Notes: generated by a model not told the origin, from the letters alone. A stretch of DNA of 64,000 bases from Eulemur rufifrons (GCF_041146395.1 NC_090997.1:39597501-39661500); one strand, 5' to 3'. Positions 47,195 through 59,029 are shown, numbered from the stretch's first letter. Made by a program: numbers and translations.

Positions 47195-48400
47195 TTTTCT
47201 GGGGGAAAGAATGTTCCAGGCAGAAGAAACAGTCAATATAAGGACCCTAAGGTAGAAGTGTGCCTTGTGTGCCTCGGAAGCACCAAAGAGGTTCGTGTGG
47301 CTGAAGTGCTGTTAGTGACAGTGAGTGTGGTTAGAGAGGAGGTGAGAGAGGTTGGGGAGGGGGTGTTAGGACTTTGACTTCTCTGAGTGAAACGATGTAA
47401 TATATTGTAAATGGCTTGATCTGGTTGCCATGTTGGAATTCTCTGAGTAGGGTCAGGGAGACCAATTAGGAGGCTATTTTGTAATTTAGAAGAGAGATGA
47501 TGGTGGCTGGGACCAACCAAAGTGAAAAACAGTAGCGGTGGTGAGAGAGTGCTCAGATTCTGAGTGTTTTCTGAAGGCAGAGCCAGTGATGGATGATGAA
47601 TGGCAGAGCTTTATTGACAGATTAGGTGTAGGGAGTGGGAAAGAGGAATCAAGGGTAACTCAAATTTTTTGATCAGAGCTCTTGGAAGGGTGGAGATGCT
47701 GCTGACTGAAGTGAGTTGACTGCAAGGATATGCTTCGTGGAGGGAAGGTCAGGAATTGAGTTTTGGTTGTCTTGTGTTTATATATTTCATATGCATCTGT
47801 AGTTTGGGAAACAGGTCTGAGCTGGGAATATACAGTTGAGAGTCATCAGCATATAGATGGTATACTCCATCGGACTGGATAGTATCATCAAGAGAGTGAG
47901 GATAGATAGAGATTAGGTCCAGAGAGGCAACAGTGGGACACTCCAGTCTTTAGAGATGAGGAAGAGGAGATGACCAGCATGGGAGACTTAGAATGAGTGG
48001 TCAGTGAGGAAGGATGCACAAGGTAGTAGGAGATCCCAGAAGCCAAGTGAAGGGAGTGTCAGGGAGTAGCGTGTGTGCCAAGTGATGCTGATAGGGTCTC
48101 TAAGATGAGTACTGAGAACTGAGCAATCAGTCTATCATCAATGAGGTCATTGGCAAACTTAATGAGAAAAAGTTAAGTGGAATGTTAGGGGCAAAAATCT
48201 GAGGTGTGGTTTAAGAGAAAACAAAAGTAGAAGAATTTAAAAACACTAACATAGAAAATTGTCAAGGAGTTTTGTGGCAAAGAGAAGCAAAGGATGATGG
48301 TACAAGGTGGTGGGGACAAGGTCAAAAGCATGTTGTTATTTTCTTTTTTTATATTAAATATGTGAGATAAATAAGAACATGATAGGAATTGTCCAGTAAA
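47195..48400 (+). repeat. Ancient interspersed repeat, long copy of the unnamed family
   Basis: About 1.2 kb of purine-rich sequence has words shared with the copy at 30,185: GAATGTTCCAGGCAG, CTAAGGTAGAAGTGTGCC and GTTCGTGTGGCTGAAGTG. It continues CCAATTAGGAGGCTATTTTG, AGAGAGATGATGGTGGCTGG, GTCATCAGCATATAGATGG and GCCAAGTGAAGGGAGTGTC. The later part reappears at 56,985. No ORF. Confidence 0.65.
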
Positions 48401-49426
48401 GGCACAAGTTTGAGTAATTTACTCATATATATGCATATATTTTTTGTAATTTATTCTAACTGCTAGTGTTCCATTGTATAAATATTTTAAAATTTATCCT
48501 TTCTCTCATTAATAGTTATTAAATTGTTCTCTAGTTTTCTGTATTCCATACAGTGCTTCAGGCAATATTTTATACATGTTTCCTTATGCATATATGCAAT
48601 GTTTTTCTCTGGTAAATACCTGGGAATGAAACTTCTTATTCATATATTATTGTTATTTTCAACTTCAAGAGATATTGCCAAATTGTCTTACAGTGTGCTT
48701 GTACCATTTACACACTTACCAACAGTATGTGAGATATCCTGTTGTGATCAATCTGATTGTGGGAAATGGTGCCCTACTGAGTTTAAATCTGCCTTTCTGT
48801 AATTGCTAATGAGATTGAACTTCTTTTCATAAGCATATTGGCCATTCTGTATCCTTGTCTGTAAATTTCCTCCCATTTTTCTATTGGGGAGAAATAAAAA
48901 TTTCTTGTTGATTTGTGGATTTCTTTTTATTATCTGGATAAGAAACCTTTATGAGTTATAGATATTGCAAGTATCTTTTCTCAGTCTGTGGCTTGCATTT
49001 TCATTTTTTAATAGTATCTTTGATGCACAGAAGTTTTAGATTTTGTAGAGATCAAATTTATTCATCTTTTCATTTATGGTTGTACTTCTGTCTCACTGAA
49101 ATCTTTGCTTATCACAAAATTATAAATATACTCTTCTTTTTTTTGTATACTTTTAAAGTGTTACTTTGCAAACTTAGGTCTTTAATCACCTTTAATCATG
49201 CTTGATATTTTTAGTGGGGTTTAAGATTATAACTCTGTTTTATTTTTGACCTAATATCATTTATTGAATTTATTGACTGGTGTGTTCTTTTTCATGGATT
49301 TGTGATGCATCTTTTGACAGTATCTATCTTTCATGTACACATGGATTTGTTTATGTGCTCACTGGTATTTCTTTGTATCTTTTCAGAGACTTCTATAATA
49401 CCTCTCTGTCCTAATGTTATAGCTTT

Positions 49427-49745
49427 TTAAAATTTATTTATTTACTTATTTATTTATAGAGACGGGGTCTCACTCTCTCACTCAGACTGGAGTGCAGTGG
49501 TGTGATCATAGTTCACTGTAATTTTGGCCCCTGAGCTCAAGAGATCCTCTTGTCTCAACCTCCTGAATAGCTAGGACTACAGGTGCATGCCATCATGCCC
49601 ACCTAATTTTTTCTTATTTTGTGTAGAGATGTGGTCTTGCTAAATTATTCAGACTGGTCTCAAACTCCTAGCTTCAAACAATACCCCTGCCTTGGCCTCC
49701 CAAAGTGCTGAGATTATAGGCATGAGCCACCATACCCAGCTACAA
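49427..49745 (-). mobile_element. Alu (AluJ-like), reverse
   Basis: A degenerate T/A-rich tail, GAGACGGGGTCTCACTCTCT, GGAGTGCAGTGGTGTGATCA, a middle linker, then CCTCCCAAAGTGCTGAGATT and CATGAGCCACCATACCCAGC. The target duplication TATAGCTTT is present on both sides (49,418-49,426 and 49,746-49,754). It is old and diverged and inserted into the reverse L1. Confidence 0.85.
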
Positions 49746-49893
49746 TATAGCTTTATAATAAATCTGGATATCTGATGGGGCACATCTCCCCAGCTTGCTC
49801 TTCTTCATGTTTTTTTTTGGGGCGGGGAAGGGGATATTTTTGGTCCTTTTATACTCTGTAGAAATTTGAAGACTAACTTGTCTAGTGACGTAG

Positions 49894-49933
49894 ACACACA
49901 CACACACACGCATGCGCACTCACAAACACACGC
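49894..49933. repeat. (CA)n microsatellite, imperfect
   Basis: A CA run with CATGCGCACTCA interruptions lies inside the old reverse L1. Confidence 0.85.
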
Positions 49934-50170
49934 AACCTGTTCGAATTTTGATGGGAATTGCATTTAATTTACAGATAATTCAGGGAATGTGACAGTTTGA
50001 CAATATTGATTCTTCTTTTTCATGAATATTACATTCTCTCCATTTATTGAAGCCATCGTGTATTCTTCAATAATCTTTGCATATTTCTCCACAAACTTCT
50101 TGCCCATGTTTTGCTAGATTTATTCCCAGATAATTTAGAGATTTAGTTGCTATGATGAATAGAATTTTTT

Positions 50171-53067
50171 TTTCCTGTTACACTTTCTTTTCCTATTACT
50201 TTTCCAGAGAAACATTATTAATTGTTGAATACTGAGCTATCTGGAGATTGACTGGATTTGTAATGGAAAGGGCAGTTTGGCAGAGGCAGAGAAAGGTTCC
50301 CCAAATGGAGAGACCATGGTGAAGGACTGAACCAAGCAGCCTCAGGGAGAATGGAAACAAGAGCCTGGTTTCGTAGCTGTCTGCAGCAGGCCCCAAAACT
50401 TGGTGACTGAGTGAACTGAAGGAACAGAAAGACTTGGGAAGACAATAATAAATCATTGACAACCCTATTAAATGAGACTGGGTGTGTAAGGGGGAGTGTT
50501 GAAGAGGAGTGGTTCAGAGTTCATTTGAGGACTGTGTTCTAGTCAGCTTTGGTTGTAAGAGCTGGGATCCTTGTGAGCTAGCTCAGGAAAAGCCCGGACA
50601 GCATTACTGGGTAACAGATAACCCTCGGGGAGCCCGGCGGCAGGAAATGGCAGTACAGTCGGGTCTCAGAGCTCTTCATCAGACTGATTATGATTGTTGC
50701 TGATGTTCGTTTGAGTCTCCATTTTCCGCAGACCAGCTTTTTGATCATCCTGGCTTCTTCAGCTCTGATCCAAGCTTTCCGCTGCAGTGCTTTCTATCAA
50801 TTGGCAGTTTTCCCATACATCTTATTCTGTATGCCAAACCGTGAATATCGTTGGCCCAATTATCTTTTTAATCAGTTCCACAGGTCATACGTTGTTGGCC
50901 AGCCCACAGATTAGCTGGTTCTTTTTTGTTTTGATTTGGTTTTGGTCCAGTGCTCACTCTTGGTTCAGTCCTTTGTAGGATGACTACACATGCCAGTTTT
51001 CTCAGCATAATTATTATCTCAAAACACTGATAAATAATACCCTCTTTTCTCTCAAAAGTGCCTCAGTTTGGGCAAGACATTATTTGGTCACTTTACTCAT
51101 AATTGCCAGGGACAACAAAACATGACTGCTTATTCCACAAGCAGGTGTTGTGGGGGAGGAGTGTGGTGCTGGTTGGTAACCAGGCTGGGGGTTACTGAGT
51201 ATATCTAGGATATAGCAATGGTAAACTTGAACCTGTGGGATGGCCAGAGATAGTCCACTGGTAATGGGGTATCAGGCTACATGGACTAGAACAGATAAAG
51301 TTGGGTAGGTTTACAGAGACCCAAATCAATGAAGCATAGAGGCGGATCTGTAGTTTGCATATTCAGATGGGGATCGGAGTAGAGAATGGATTGGCAGGTG
51401 GTGAAGGTTGGCATCTCTTGATCAGGCAAAGGATTCTCTCTTTCCTTTACGGGTTAAGGGGAAAGGACTCAGGCAGGGAACATCAGGACTCTGAGCCATA
51501 TCCCAGCCACCGACTAACTGGACAGTGTGGCCCAGAATCCAGTAACTAAAAGACTGGACAACAGGATAAAATTAGGTACAAAGAGACAAAACAACAGGGA
51601 GAAAGACCCGGCACTGAGAGCCAGCTGGAAGTACAGGAAAAGATACTGAGCCAGCTCATTCCAAGGCAAAAGCTTATTATATTTCATTGTTTAGTACCAA
51701 CAAGGAGGCTGGAATGTCAGTGGGTATAAACCCAACATGGGAGTGTCCCAATCAGGGGTCAGGGGTAAGGAATGGGAAGCTCCATGGTTCCTGACAAACT
51801 TTGCTCCTTAATGAGGTGGTAGGAAGCTAAAGTAGCATATATCTGACATAGGAAGATTCAGGGTAGATAGAAAGAACAATTTAAACTCATGTCTGGATAA
51901 AACCAGGTTAAATTAGGTATTGTTTGACAACAGCTAAGAATTAATGAGAAAAGTCCTCAACTATCTATATTTTAAAAAATCTTACTTTCAATGTGTTTCA
52001 GTGCAAGTGTAGGGACTTAGAATTATGAAGGCTATGTTTATGTTTGGATATTTCAATAAATAATTTATCTAAAGATGAAGGAACAGTCATTTATCTTTTT
52101 CATTCAGTAAGCTGTGATGAGAAGAAGCCACAAACTCTAATTATAAGCAAAGTATCCTGATGCCTGGTCTATAAACCTGAGTCCATAAAGTGACAGCAGA
52201 AGCTATTGGGTTTTTATGTTGGGAAACTGTCATTGGGAAACACATGAAGTATTGACATGTTGGGAAGGCTGAGGTATTTGATGACAGATTGAAGCAAAGA
52301 AGGCCTGGAGAGCTGTGGAGAGGGAAGGGCACAGTCTGGAGAAATTGTGTGTGTGTGAGTGTGTGTGTGTGTGTGTGTCTTGAACCATAACACAGCACGA
52401 CTATAGGTGTGTGTTGTAGTAGAAGTAATAACTAAGCAATGAATGATTTCAAAAACCTGTTAGAAAATTAAGTTTTCTTTTGAGGTAGTATCTCATAGAG
52501 ATTCTTAGAGGGCTTGCTCATAAATCAAATCTTGAAGGGCTCCAACTTAATTACAAAAAAAAATGGTTCAGTTAAAAATCACCATTAAATGAATTAGGCA
52601 TATTTTTTTTTGTTTTGTTATTTAAATAGAGAACAGAATTGTCTTTGTTCTGAGGGAAAAATGGGTAACAGGCGTTTTATTTTTGTGGTTTGCTCTTTAT
52701 GTGTGTGTCTACTATAATAGTAACAGATAATGTCTTTTAACAGCTCATGGAAAGAGTTAGTTTCTTCTCTACCAAAAAGCTAGCCTTGTGGAAGTTGACA
52801 AAAGTCATTATATTATAATGATTTTTGGCTCAAGAAAATAATGATATCTTGGAAGAAGTAAAGGAGTATAAAAAGATGTCTGTAATACAACAGACAAATT
52901 ATTTAAACAAAAGATACAGTGTTTCTTTAATTGGATTCTCATGGAATATTGGTTTAAAATTTGCTGACTGAAGGCAGTATCTGGAAGAAAGGAACTTCAG
53001 ATTTCTGAATCATAGTTTTTCCAGCTTGGATTCAATTCAGTTCAACAAACTTTTATTGAGCATCTAT
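50171..53067. other. Interval without recognised gene or repeat family
   Basis: 50,200-51,930 is less AT-rich than its surroundings and has LTR-like texture, but no LTR termini, primer-binding site or viral protein could be identified. A 74-codon open frame at 50,690-50,914 is hydrophobic in its middle and stays unassigned. A (GT)n run is listed separately. Confidence 0.4.
52347..52379. repeat. (GT)n microsatellite
   Basis: A GT run with one GA interruption. Confidence 0.95.
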
Positions 53068-53225
53068 TCTGGAGCCAGATGGCCTGAATGTGATGCTTGG
53101 TTCTACTAATCTACCTCTCTCTTTGTCAGTTTCCTCATCTATAAAATGGAGATGATAATAGTAGTCCTTATTCTCTGTGGTTATTTTTAGGATGAACAGA
53201 ATTTTAATGCACGTAAAGTTTGCCA
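53068..53225 (+). mobile_element. MIR SINE, forward
   Basis: MIR cues TCTGGAGCCAGATGGCCTGA, GTCAGTTTCCTCATCTATAA and ATGGAGATGATAATAGTAGT. Confidence 0.8.
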
Positions 53226-55094
53226 CTTTGACACAGAAAGAGACTGGGGATTGAAAGGTGCTTGCTTACACTATCCTAGTGGGACAGACAGATAAGCAAC
53301 CCAACAATTTCAGTAATATTTTCTGATAATGCCAGGAAAATGTTTATCAAAAGGTTGCTGTGGGAACACAGAGATCGAAGAAATAATACCCTTAGGGGGT
53401 TGGTTTTCTGGAATAAAATTCAAGAAAGGTTTTCTGTAGGAAAAAACAAAACAAACAAACAAAAAAACCCTCCCAAAGCCCAGGAAACAAAAAGTAGACA
53501 AAAGCCAGAGGCTGGAACACATTCATTTGTAGCCTTTTGAGCTTCTTTCCTTGCTGGACCCAACACTGCATCTGGTCACTTTTTAGACACTTGGTAAAAA
53601 CATGATGGAGATCATTTTATGTTCTAATACTCTTCATTTATATGGTCAGTTATAGTATCTACTTGAGTCTAATAATTTAGAATAATCAAAATAGCAAACT
53701 ATTCCGTAGTATAGAACTCTGTACTGTTAGACAAAATACTGACTTCTGGGTTGTGTTCGAAGAACGCCATGAAGAATGAGCATCACTCTTACGTCATGGC
53801 TCTTCTCTACTCTCTGTCAGTTCTAGTGAATTAAGCAGAAGAGAGGTGAACATTAGCTGGCTAAAAGTAAAAGAGAGAGAGGAAGACATTTTAAGACCAC
53901 CATGTGGAAATTGTACTGTAGGATAATCTAGATGTTGTATTATAATAATTTGTGATTCTCTAACCTGTGAAAATTGCAAACTATTAAGTAATGTAAAGCT
54001 TATACACTTGTGAATGTGCAGAAATGTGGTTTTCGCTGTGTAGGGGAAGCACCGGGAGAAGGAAATTGTCCATCCAGTCCCTAATCCCTGGTCCTCCCTG
54101 GCCTCTCCTGTTTGTCTCATCTTGCTTAGACTTTGGCCTTCATCTTGTTTTCCCGTTACTTGTCAAATGCTAGGGCATCTTATGGTTGACTTTTTAAGGT
54201 AAGATAAAGCCATGCTGATCCCTTGCTGTTCCATTGGCTCGTCCCATAGTTCTCCATACTCAGTATCTACTCCCCAACCCACCCTGTCTCAGTCCACCCC
54301 TACTGCAACAAAAGCCCTGCTGGGCCTCCCTTAAAGGGGGAGCCATGGGAATGTGTTTGGATCTCATTGACATCTCACTGGAATCAGGGAAGACAGGGCA
54401 GTGCAGACATCTCAGTGCCACTCTGCCCTGGCAGATTTCACCATTGCTGCTCTATGCTGTCTACCCCTACACTGGCTTAAAGGACCCATCAAAACGGTTC
54501 TCCCAGAGGGTTTCAGAAGCTAGGCACAAGCACCTAATGTTTGTGGATACCCTCCTTAGTCTTCTGAATCTTTTATCAGCTTACTACCCCATCTCCTGTC
54601 CATCCCCCTGCCAACACGCGCTTGTGTGTATGTGTGTACACACAGATACATTCATATATACACCCACCCACACACCGTCAAAGGCCCAGACAGTGTCTGA
54701 ATTTGGTTCTTTCCTCTTCCTGCTAGCCAATCAAACTTTTGTCTTTTTTCCTTGAGCCAGGGAAACTGCTCTACTATTGTGCTATTGCCGTATTCTTTAA
54801 TTAACTATATAAACTCTCAATTCTACAATTCTAGATGTTCCAAGCCAAGTGCTTTTGGGCCGTCAAAACAAAACCATTTCTTTCTCAAGATTTTGCAATA
54901 GGGACTGTGGGTTTCAAGACAATTGCTTCTGCCGATCTCCTTTTTAAAATTCTATTTGGAAAATTAGAACTGAACAATAACGTCTTTGCTCTTGGCTGTA
55001 TCTGCCTGTCCCCCAAAGCCAAAGCTGTCTCGGCTTTAGTAGGTAAAACAACAAGATCAGTAAGAATGAAAAACAAATCAGATGATATCTCAAA
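53226..55094. other. Single-copy interval with a promoter-like stretch
   Basis: No repeat family recognised. The longest open frame in the window (173 codons, 54,234-54,755) is here but is proline/serine-rich with no recognisable family and a CA-rich simple-sequence tail, so it is not called a gene. A CCAAT word (54,727) lies about 75 bp before a TATATAAA word (54,806). This could be an eroded LTR promoter or chance. Confidence 0.35.
54631..54644. repeat. Perfect 14-bp palindrome in a GT/CA tract
   Basis: TGTGTGTACACACA reads identically on both strands, where a TG run meets a CA run. It is a product of simple-sequence composition. Confidence 0.8.
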
Positions 55095-55109
55095 AATACT
55101 ATCCTTTTA

Positions 55110-55251
55110 TTTTTTATTTTTATTTTTTGAGACAGAGTCTCACTCTGTCACCTGGGCTAGAGTGTCGTGGCGTCAGCCTAGCTCACAGCAACCTCAAACT
55201 CTTGGGCTCAAGCGATCTTCCTGCCTCAGCCTCCTGAATAGCTCCCACCAT
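55110..55251 (-). mobile_element. Alu right monomer, reverse
   Basis: A tail of T with A interruptions, GAGACAGAGTCTCACTCTGT, GTGGCGTCAGCCTAGCTCAC and CAACCTCAAACTCTTGGGC. It ends after CCTCCTGAATAGCT, lacking the left monomer. The junction with MER20 is ambiguous by about 10 bp. Confidence 0.8.
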
Positions 55252-55360
55252 ACCTGGCCATCCCCAGCGTTTCTGATTCACTAGGTCTGGGCTGGGGCCA
55301 AGAATATGCGTTTCTAACAAGCACCAGGTGATACTGATGATGCCCATTCAGGGACTACTA
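55252..55360 (+). mobile_element. MER20 (hAT) fragment inside the composite
   Basis: Cues TTTCTGATTCACTAGGTCTG, GGCTGGGGCCAAGAATATGC, TTCTAACAAGCACCAGGTGA and TACTGATGATGCCC match the MER20 right half. Its own inverted ends are absent, so it came along as passenger sequence. Confidence 0.8.
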
Positions 55361-55652
55361 TTTTTTTGAGACAGAGTCTCATCCTGTTGCCCAGGCTAGA
55401 GTGCTGTGGCATCAGCCCTAGCTGACAGCAACCTCAAACTCTTGGGCTCAAGCGATCCTCCTGCCTCAGCCTCCTGAGTAGCTGGGACTACAGGTGAATG
55501 TCATCATATCCGGCTAATTCTTTTTATTTTTAGTAGAGACAGGATCTTGCTCTTGCTCAGGCTGGTCTTGAACTCCTGACCTTAAGTGATCCTCCCGTCT
55601 CTGCCTCCCAGAGTGCTGCTAGGATTACAGGCATCAACCACTGCGTCCTGCC
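55361..55652 (-). mobile_element. Alu, full-length dimer, reverse
   Basis: It contains GAGACAGAGTCTCATCCTGT, GGCATCAGCCCTAGCTGACA, GTAGAGACAGGATCTTGCTC and CTCCCAGAGTGCTGCTAGGA. The CATCAGCC-TAGCT-ACAGCAACCTC core is the strepsirrhine-like version. It is the 5' component of the composite unit. Confidence 0.9.
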
Positions 55653-55667
55653 AATACTATCCTTTTA

Positions 55668-56984
55668 AATGTTATTGCCTAGACCTGAGTTGTTATATCA
55701 TACGAGGGAATAATCAGTTACTTCTCTAATGTTGTGATAATGAGTCAGGTTGATTTCCACGCATATTTATAAATAGAATTGTCAGTTTTTCAAAGATGTG
55801 TTACAGGTGAGCAAATGTTAGATATAGCGGAGAAATTGTTGGTTGAAGTTGAAATTCTGATTCCTCTTATTTGCTTGACTATCTTTACAATTTATTTAAA
55901 CTTTCCAGCATCTTATCTTTAAAATAGGCATAATGACTCACTTATGACAATAAAGCGTATTGTCTGTGCTTTTGGAGACTCTATAGAAGGATGTCAGCAG
56001 ATGACCAAATTCATTATCAGAGACGTACAATGAATTGGAACGGTTCTTGAAGTTTCCCCCTGTTCAGTCCTGAAATAGCTGCTCCTTGGGTAATCATCAC
56101 TGTGAATTGCTGCAGAAGGCTGCATTAGTGGAAGTCTGTGGGGTGATGAGGACCATTCTAGCATTGGCTGTGTTGTGTGATGCTTTCTGCTGCTTAACAT
56201 TCAGCATGATCCATAGCTGTAGCTAAGTTGCTATTAAAAAACTTCCAACGTCTTGTCAGTGGGAGTTCCAAATATCATTGACCAGTAATTAGAAGACCTG
56301 CTTGCCTCAAAGTTTTTCAAAGATTAAAATCATGTATGTGAATGCTGCAAACTTGCAAACTTCAACTCTATGTGAGTGTTACATTGTTTTTATTACTAAT
56401 TTTTACTAACTCTCCTACATTCTATTTCCCCTTCATATATTTTTCTTTCTTTCTTTTCAGTACTTTGGGATATGCAGGTCTGTAAAGCCTGATTTTTTAA
56501 AAGAAGTAATCTTTTCTCAGGGTCAGAACCCCAGCTGTTGTGTGTCATCTGATATCGTCATGTCTTTCCACTGTTTAAGCCATGTCTTGGGGCTTCTTTG
56601 GTTCTTTTTGGATCTGTGGCTGTTTCTGGATTGTGAACATGGATATGTTTCCAAATATGCTGGACTTTTATACTGAACTACATTCTGTGCTGCATGATTT
56701 TGTTTTGTTTTTCTCTAGTACTTTTGGGGCTTAGAATATATCCCTGTCATTTATAAATTGGTTTGAAGAAAGATTAATTCACTCAGGGTTAAAGGTTTGA
56801 ATCAAGTGCCAATTGTGTACAAAATACAGTGGTATCGCTGGGGAGTGGGAGGAGCCCCGAACGCCCAGACTTCCAAGTTGACTAATGGAGTCGGTGGCGG
56901 TGTCATTCACCAAGGCTGTGCACACAGGAAGTGGAGCCTGATGCAGGGGAAGGTGGGGGAGACGGAGGCGGGGAGTGATGGGAG
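55668..56984. other. Single-copy interval
   Basis: No repeat family or coding potential recognised. Confidence 0.45.
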
Positions 56985-57115
56985 ATTGCTGTTAGCTTTG
57001 GACATGAGGTGTCCAGGTGGTGTGATACCTTGGAGAGGCTCTCACTCCAAGTGGCAGATCTGGATATTATTAGTATGAAGACAGTGATTGAAGCCAAGGG
57101 AGTGAATGAAGATGA
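56985..57115 (+). repeat. Fragment of the unnamed ancient repeat family
   Basis: Cues GTTAGCTTTGGACATGAGGT, GTCCAGGTGG and GCCAAGGGAGTGAATGAAGA correspond in order to the later part of the copy at 47,195. Confidence 0.5.
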
Positions 57116-57297
57116 ATTTCCTGTTGTATGATCACTAGACTTGCCAGGATTATTCTTCTGTAAACAGATATCCTGGTTGAGGGTGGGGAGGGGTGGCTTA
57201 AAATAGCTATAGTGATGTAGAGGTATTTATATATGTTCAGTATAATTGGTAGGCTGCCCGGAAACTACAGTTTTAAAAATCAATGACAACCATAGGC

Positions 57298-57556
57298 TAA
57301 AGCTTCTCAACCTTGACGCTATGTATTTACATTTGTGCTCACTATGTAATTATATAATCACAGATTTTATTGTGGGCTGGCCTGTGCATTGTAGGATTTT
57401 TAGCAGCATCCCTGGTCTATATACTCATTAGATGCTAATACCTCCTCCCTGCCCCACCCACTATCCCCATCCCCAATTGTGGCAACCAAAAATGTTTCTA
57501 AACATTGCTAAAAGTCCTATGGGCTTGATAATGCCACTGGAGCAAGTTCTCTGAAT
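57298..57556 (-). mobile_element. MER5A-type hAT element (reverse)
   Basis: It begins GCTTCTCAACCTTGACGCTA and continues TGCATTGTAGGATTTTTAGC, AGCATCCCTGG, CATTAGATGCTAATACC and TGTGGCAACCAAAAATGTTT. These are the MER5A word order. An extra AT-rich stretch sits near 57,345-57,370. No target duplication is visible. Confidence 0.8.
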
Positions 57557-59029
57557 TTATATAAAACATTTTGGGAGGAGCTACATTAACTTTTCTATTC
57601 TAGAATAGTTGAAAAATAAACTCATGTCTGCGATTATCCTGACTCCCATTTAGGAAGCAGCTTATTCATTCTGGAAGATTGATTGGGTAATTTTATAGTT
57701 TTTTCAAAAAATTCTTTGCTGCACATAAAACACAGATAGCTACTAGTTTCAGATCAAATCTTGTTTTGCTCTATGTGTAAATCATATATAAACCAAAGAG
57801 GGTGGGCGAGAGATGCCGTACTCCAAATAGTGGAATAGCTTGTGGTGATGACTCAGTCATTTAAAAGGAATTGCTGTCGGTTCCTTATATGTCAGACACT
57901 TTAAGGCAGACTATCCAAAGGAGTTACCTGATAGTACTTTTGGGATGGAGGTAAGAGACTGGGGTTCAAGGGAGACCAACGTGACCTTATAATAATAATT
58001 TGAATGTAAAAAGTTTTAAGCATAAGAGCTAGTGCTTAATATTTTTAAACCTGTATTTTTGTTTTTAATTCATAAAGAAAAAGAATATAAGAAAGTAACT
58101 AAATTATCTGCCATGGAAGCTAAGTTAACTTATAGCTTGAAAACCTCCTCTTAAAATTACTCAAGTTTTAAAGAATCACTTGTAGGGTAAGTCGAGGCAT
58201 TGTTGGAAGCACCTGCCTGCCTATGTGTTGCTCTTAAATGATGTTATTAATTATGCTATTAGAACATAAATTCCTTGAGGGCAAGGATTTTGTCCGTTTT
58301 CTTCTTTCTTTCTCCGCATTCCATACTTGCTCCATGTTACAGTCCTCAGTGGTGCGGAGTGAGCATTTAGCATCTTGTTTCCTTTTGGCTCTGCTGCTTC
58401 TCTGGCTGTTGGCCGCCTCCCTCCCAGCCTCACTGCTGGTGTTCTGAACACTCCAGAGGAGCAGACAGCTGAAATGTAGGAGTTTAGGCCATGGTGGTAT
58501 CATTTCTTCTCCTTACTGAATCTTGACTTCAGCACTTACTCTTAACTTGCATAAACTTGGGGTATTGCACATTTTCTGTGCCTCACAGAATTGTGGCTGT
58601 AGACCTCCAGCCTAAGTCTCAATCCTATTCTGTCAAAGGGAGGAAGAAAAAGAAATGACTTCTAGTTTTGCATTATGTGTTTGGTCTGCACTCAGAAGCC
58701 CATACCTACTTTCTCAAATCCTGCTCATAGCCCTTGATTAACAGAAATGGGAGGTATTATAAAAGTGAGAAGGGAGAGAATACCAGAGTTTTTCCATCCT
58801 GAAGATAGAAAGAGTGGTATCTGGAGAGCTGAGGAAGTAGGGGCGGGGGTCTTCTATGTACTTCTGCTGCTACTTGATTGGAACGACTAAGGCTACTTTG
58901 GAACCAGAAACTGCATTTTACCATTTAAAGCAGAATTGAGTTTGGACTCATCTAGGCTTATACAGTGTAGGGAAGATGAACTGAAATGAATACAGTATGG
59001 TAAGTGTGAATCCTGTCCCATGGGAGTCA
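57557..59029. other. Single-copy interval with a small L2 trace
   Basis: No gene recognised. 58,262-58,300 (AACATAAATTCCTTGAGGGC, AAGGATTTTGTCCG) is an L2 3' UTR trace. The rest is unassigned. Confidence 0.45.

Larger units (their letters stand above)
48440..50170 (-). mobile_element. Old L1 (L1ME-like) 3' region (reverse), split by Alu and CA repeat
   Basis: Antisense old-L1 text runs through GGTAAATACCTGGGAATGAA, GATATTGCCAAATTGTC, TGCTAATGAGATTGAAC and CAGTCTGTGGCTTGCATTTT. It resumes after the Alu with TTGATGGGAATTGCATTTAA and TTATTCCCAGATAATTTAG. The element is interrupted by the Alu at 49,427-49,745 and by a CA microsatellite. It carries only scattered open frames. Confidence 0.7.
55110..55652 (-). 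mobile_element. Composite SINE: Alu + MER20 piece + Alu right monomer, one TSD
   Basis: The whole block is flanked by the 15-bp direct repeat AATACTATCCTTTTA (55,095-55,109 and 55,653-55,667), with no mismatch. Read on the reverse strand it comprises a full-length Alu (55,652-55,361) with a short A tail, then a MER20 fragment (about 55,360-55,252), an Alu right monomer (about 55,245-55,128), and an A-rich tail (55,127-55,110). On that strand the insertion point reads ATTT/AAAAGG, close to the L1 endonuclease target TT/AAAA. This pattern fits retrotransposition of one read-through transcript. Later recombination within an Alu is the alternative. Confidence 0.7.

Noticed and set aside
50690..50914. 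74-codon hydrophobic frame as a retroviral or membrane protein remnant
   Set aside because: No diagnostic retroviral motif, no flanking LTR or primer-binding site; left as unassigned.
54234..54755. Longest open frame (173 codons) as a possible gene
   Set aside because: Proline/serine-rich, no recognisable domain, its C-terminal part is CA/TG simple sequence, and there is no splice or polyadenylation context.
54835..55284. 149-codon frame with upstream TATA-like word
   Set aside because: More than a third of it is Alu/MER20 sequence, so it cannot be an old conserved protein.
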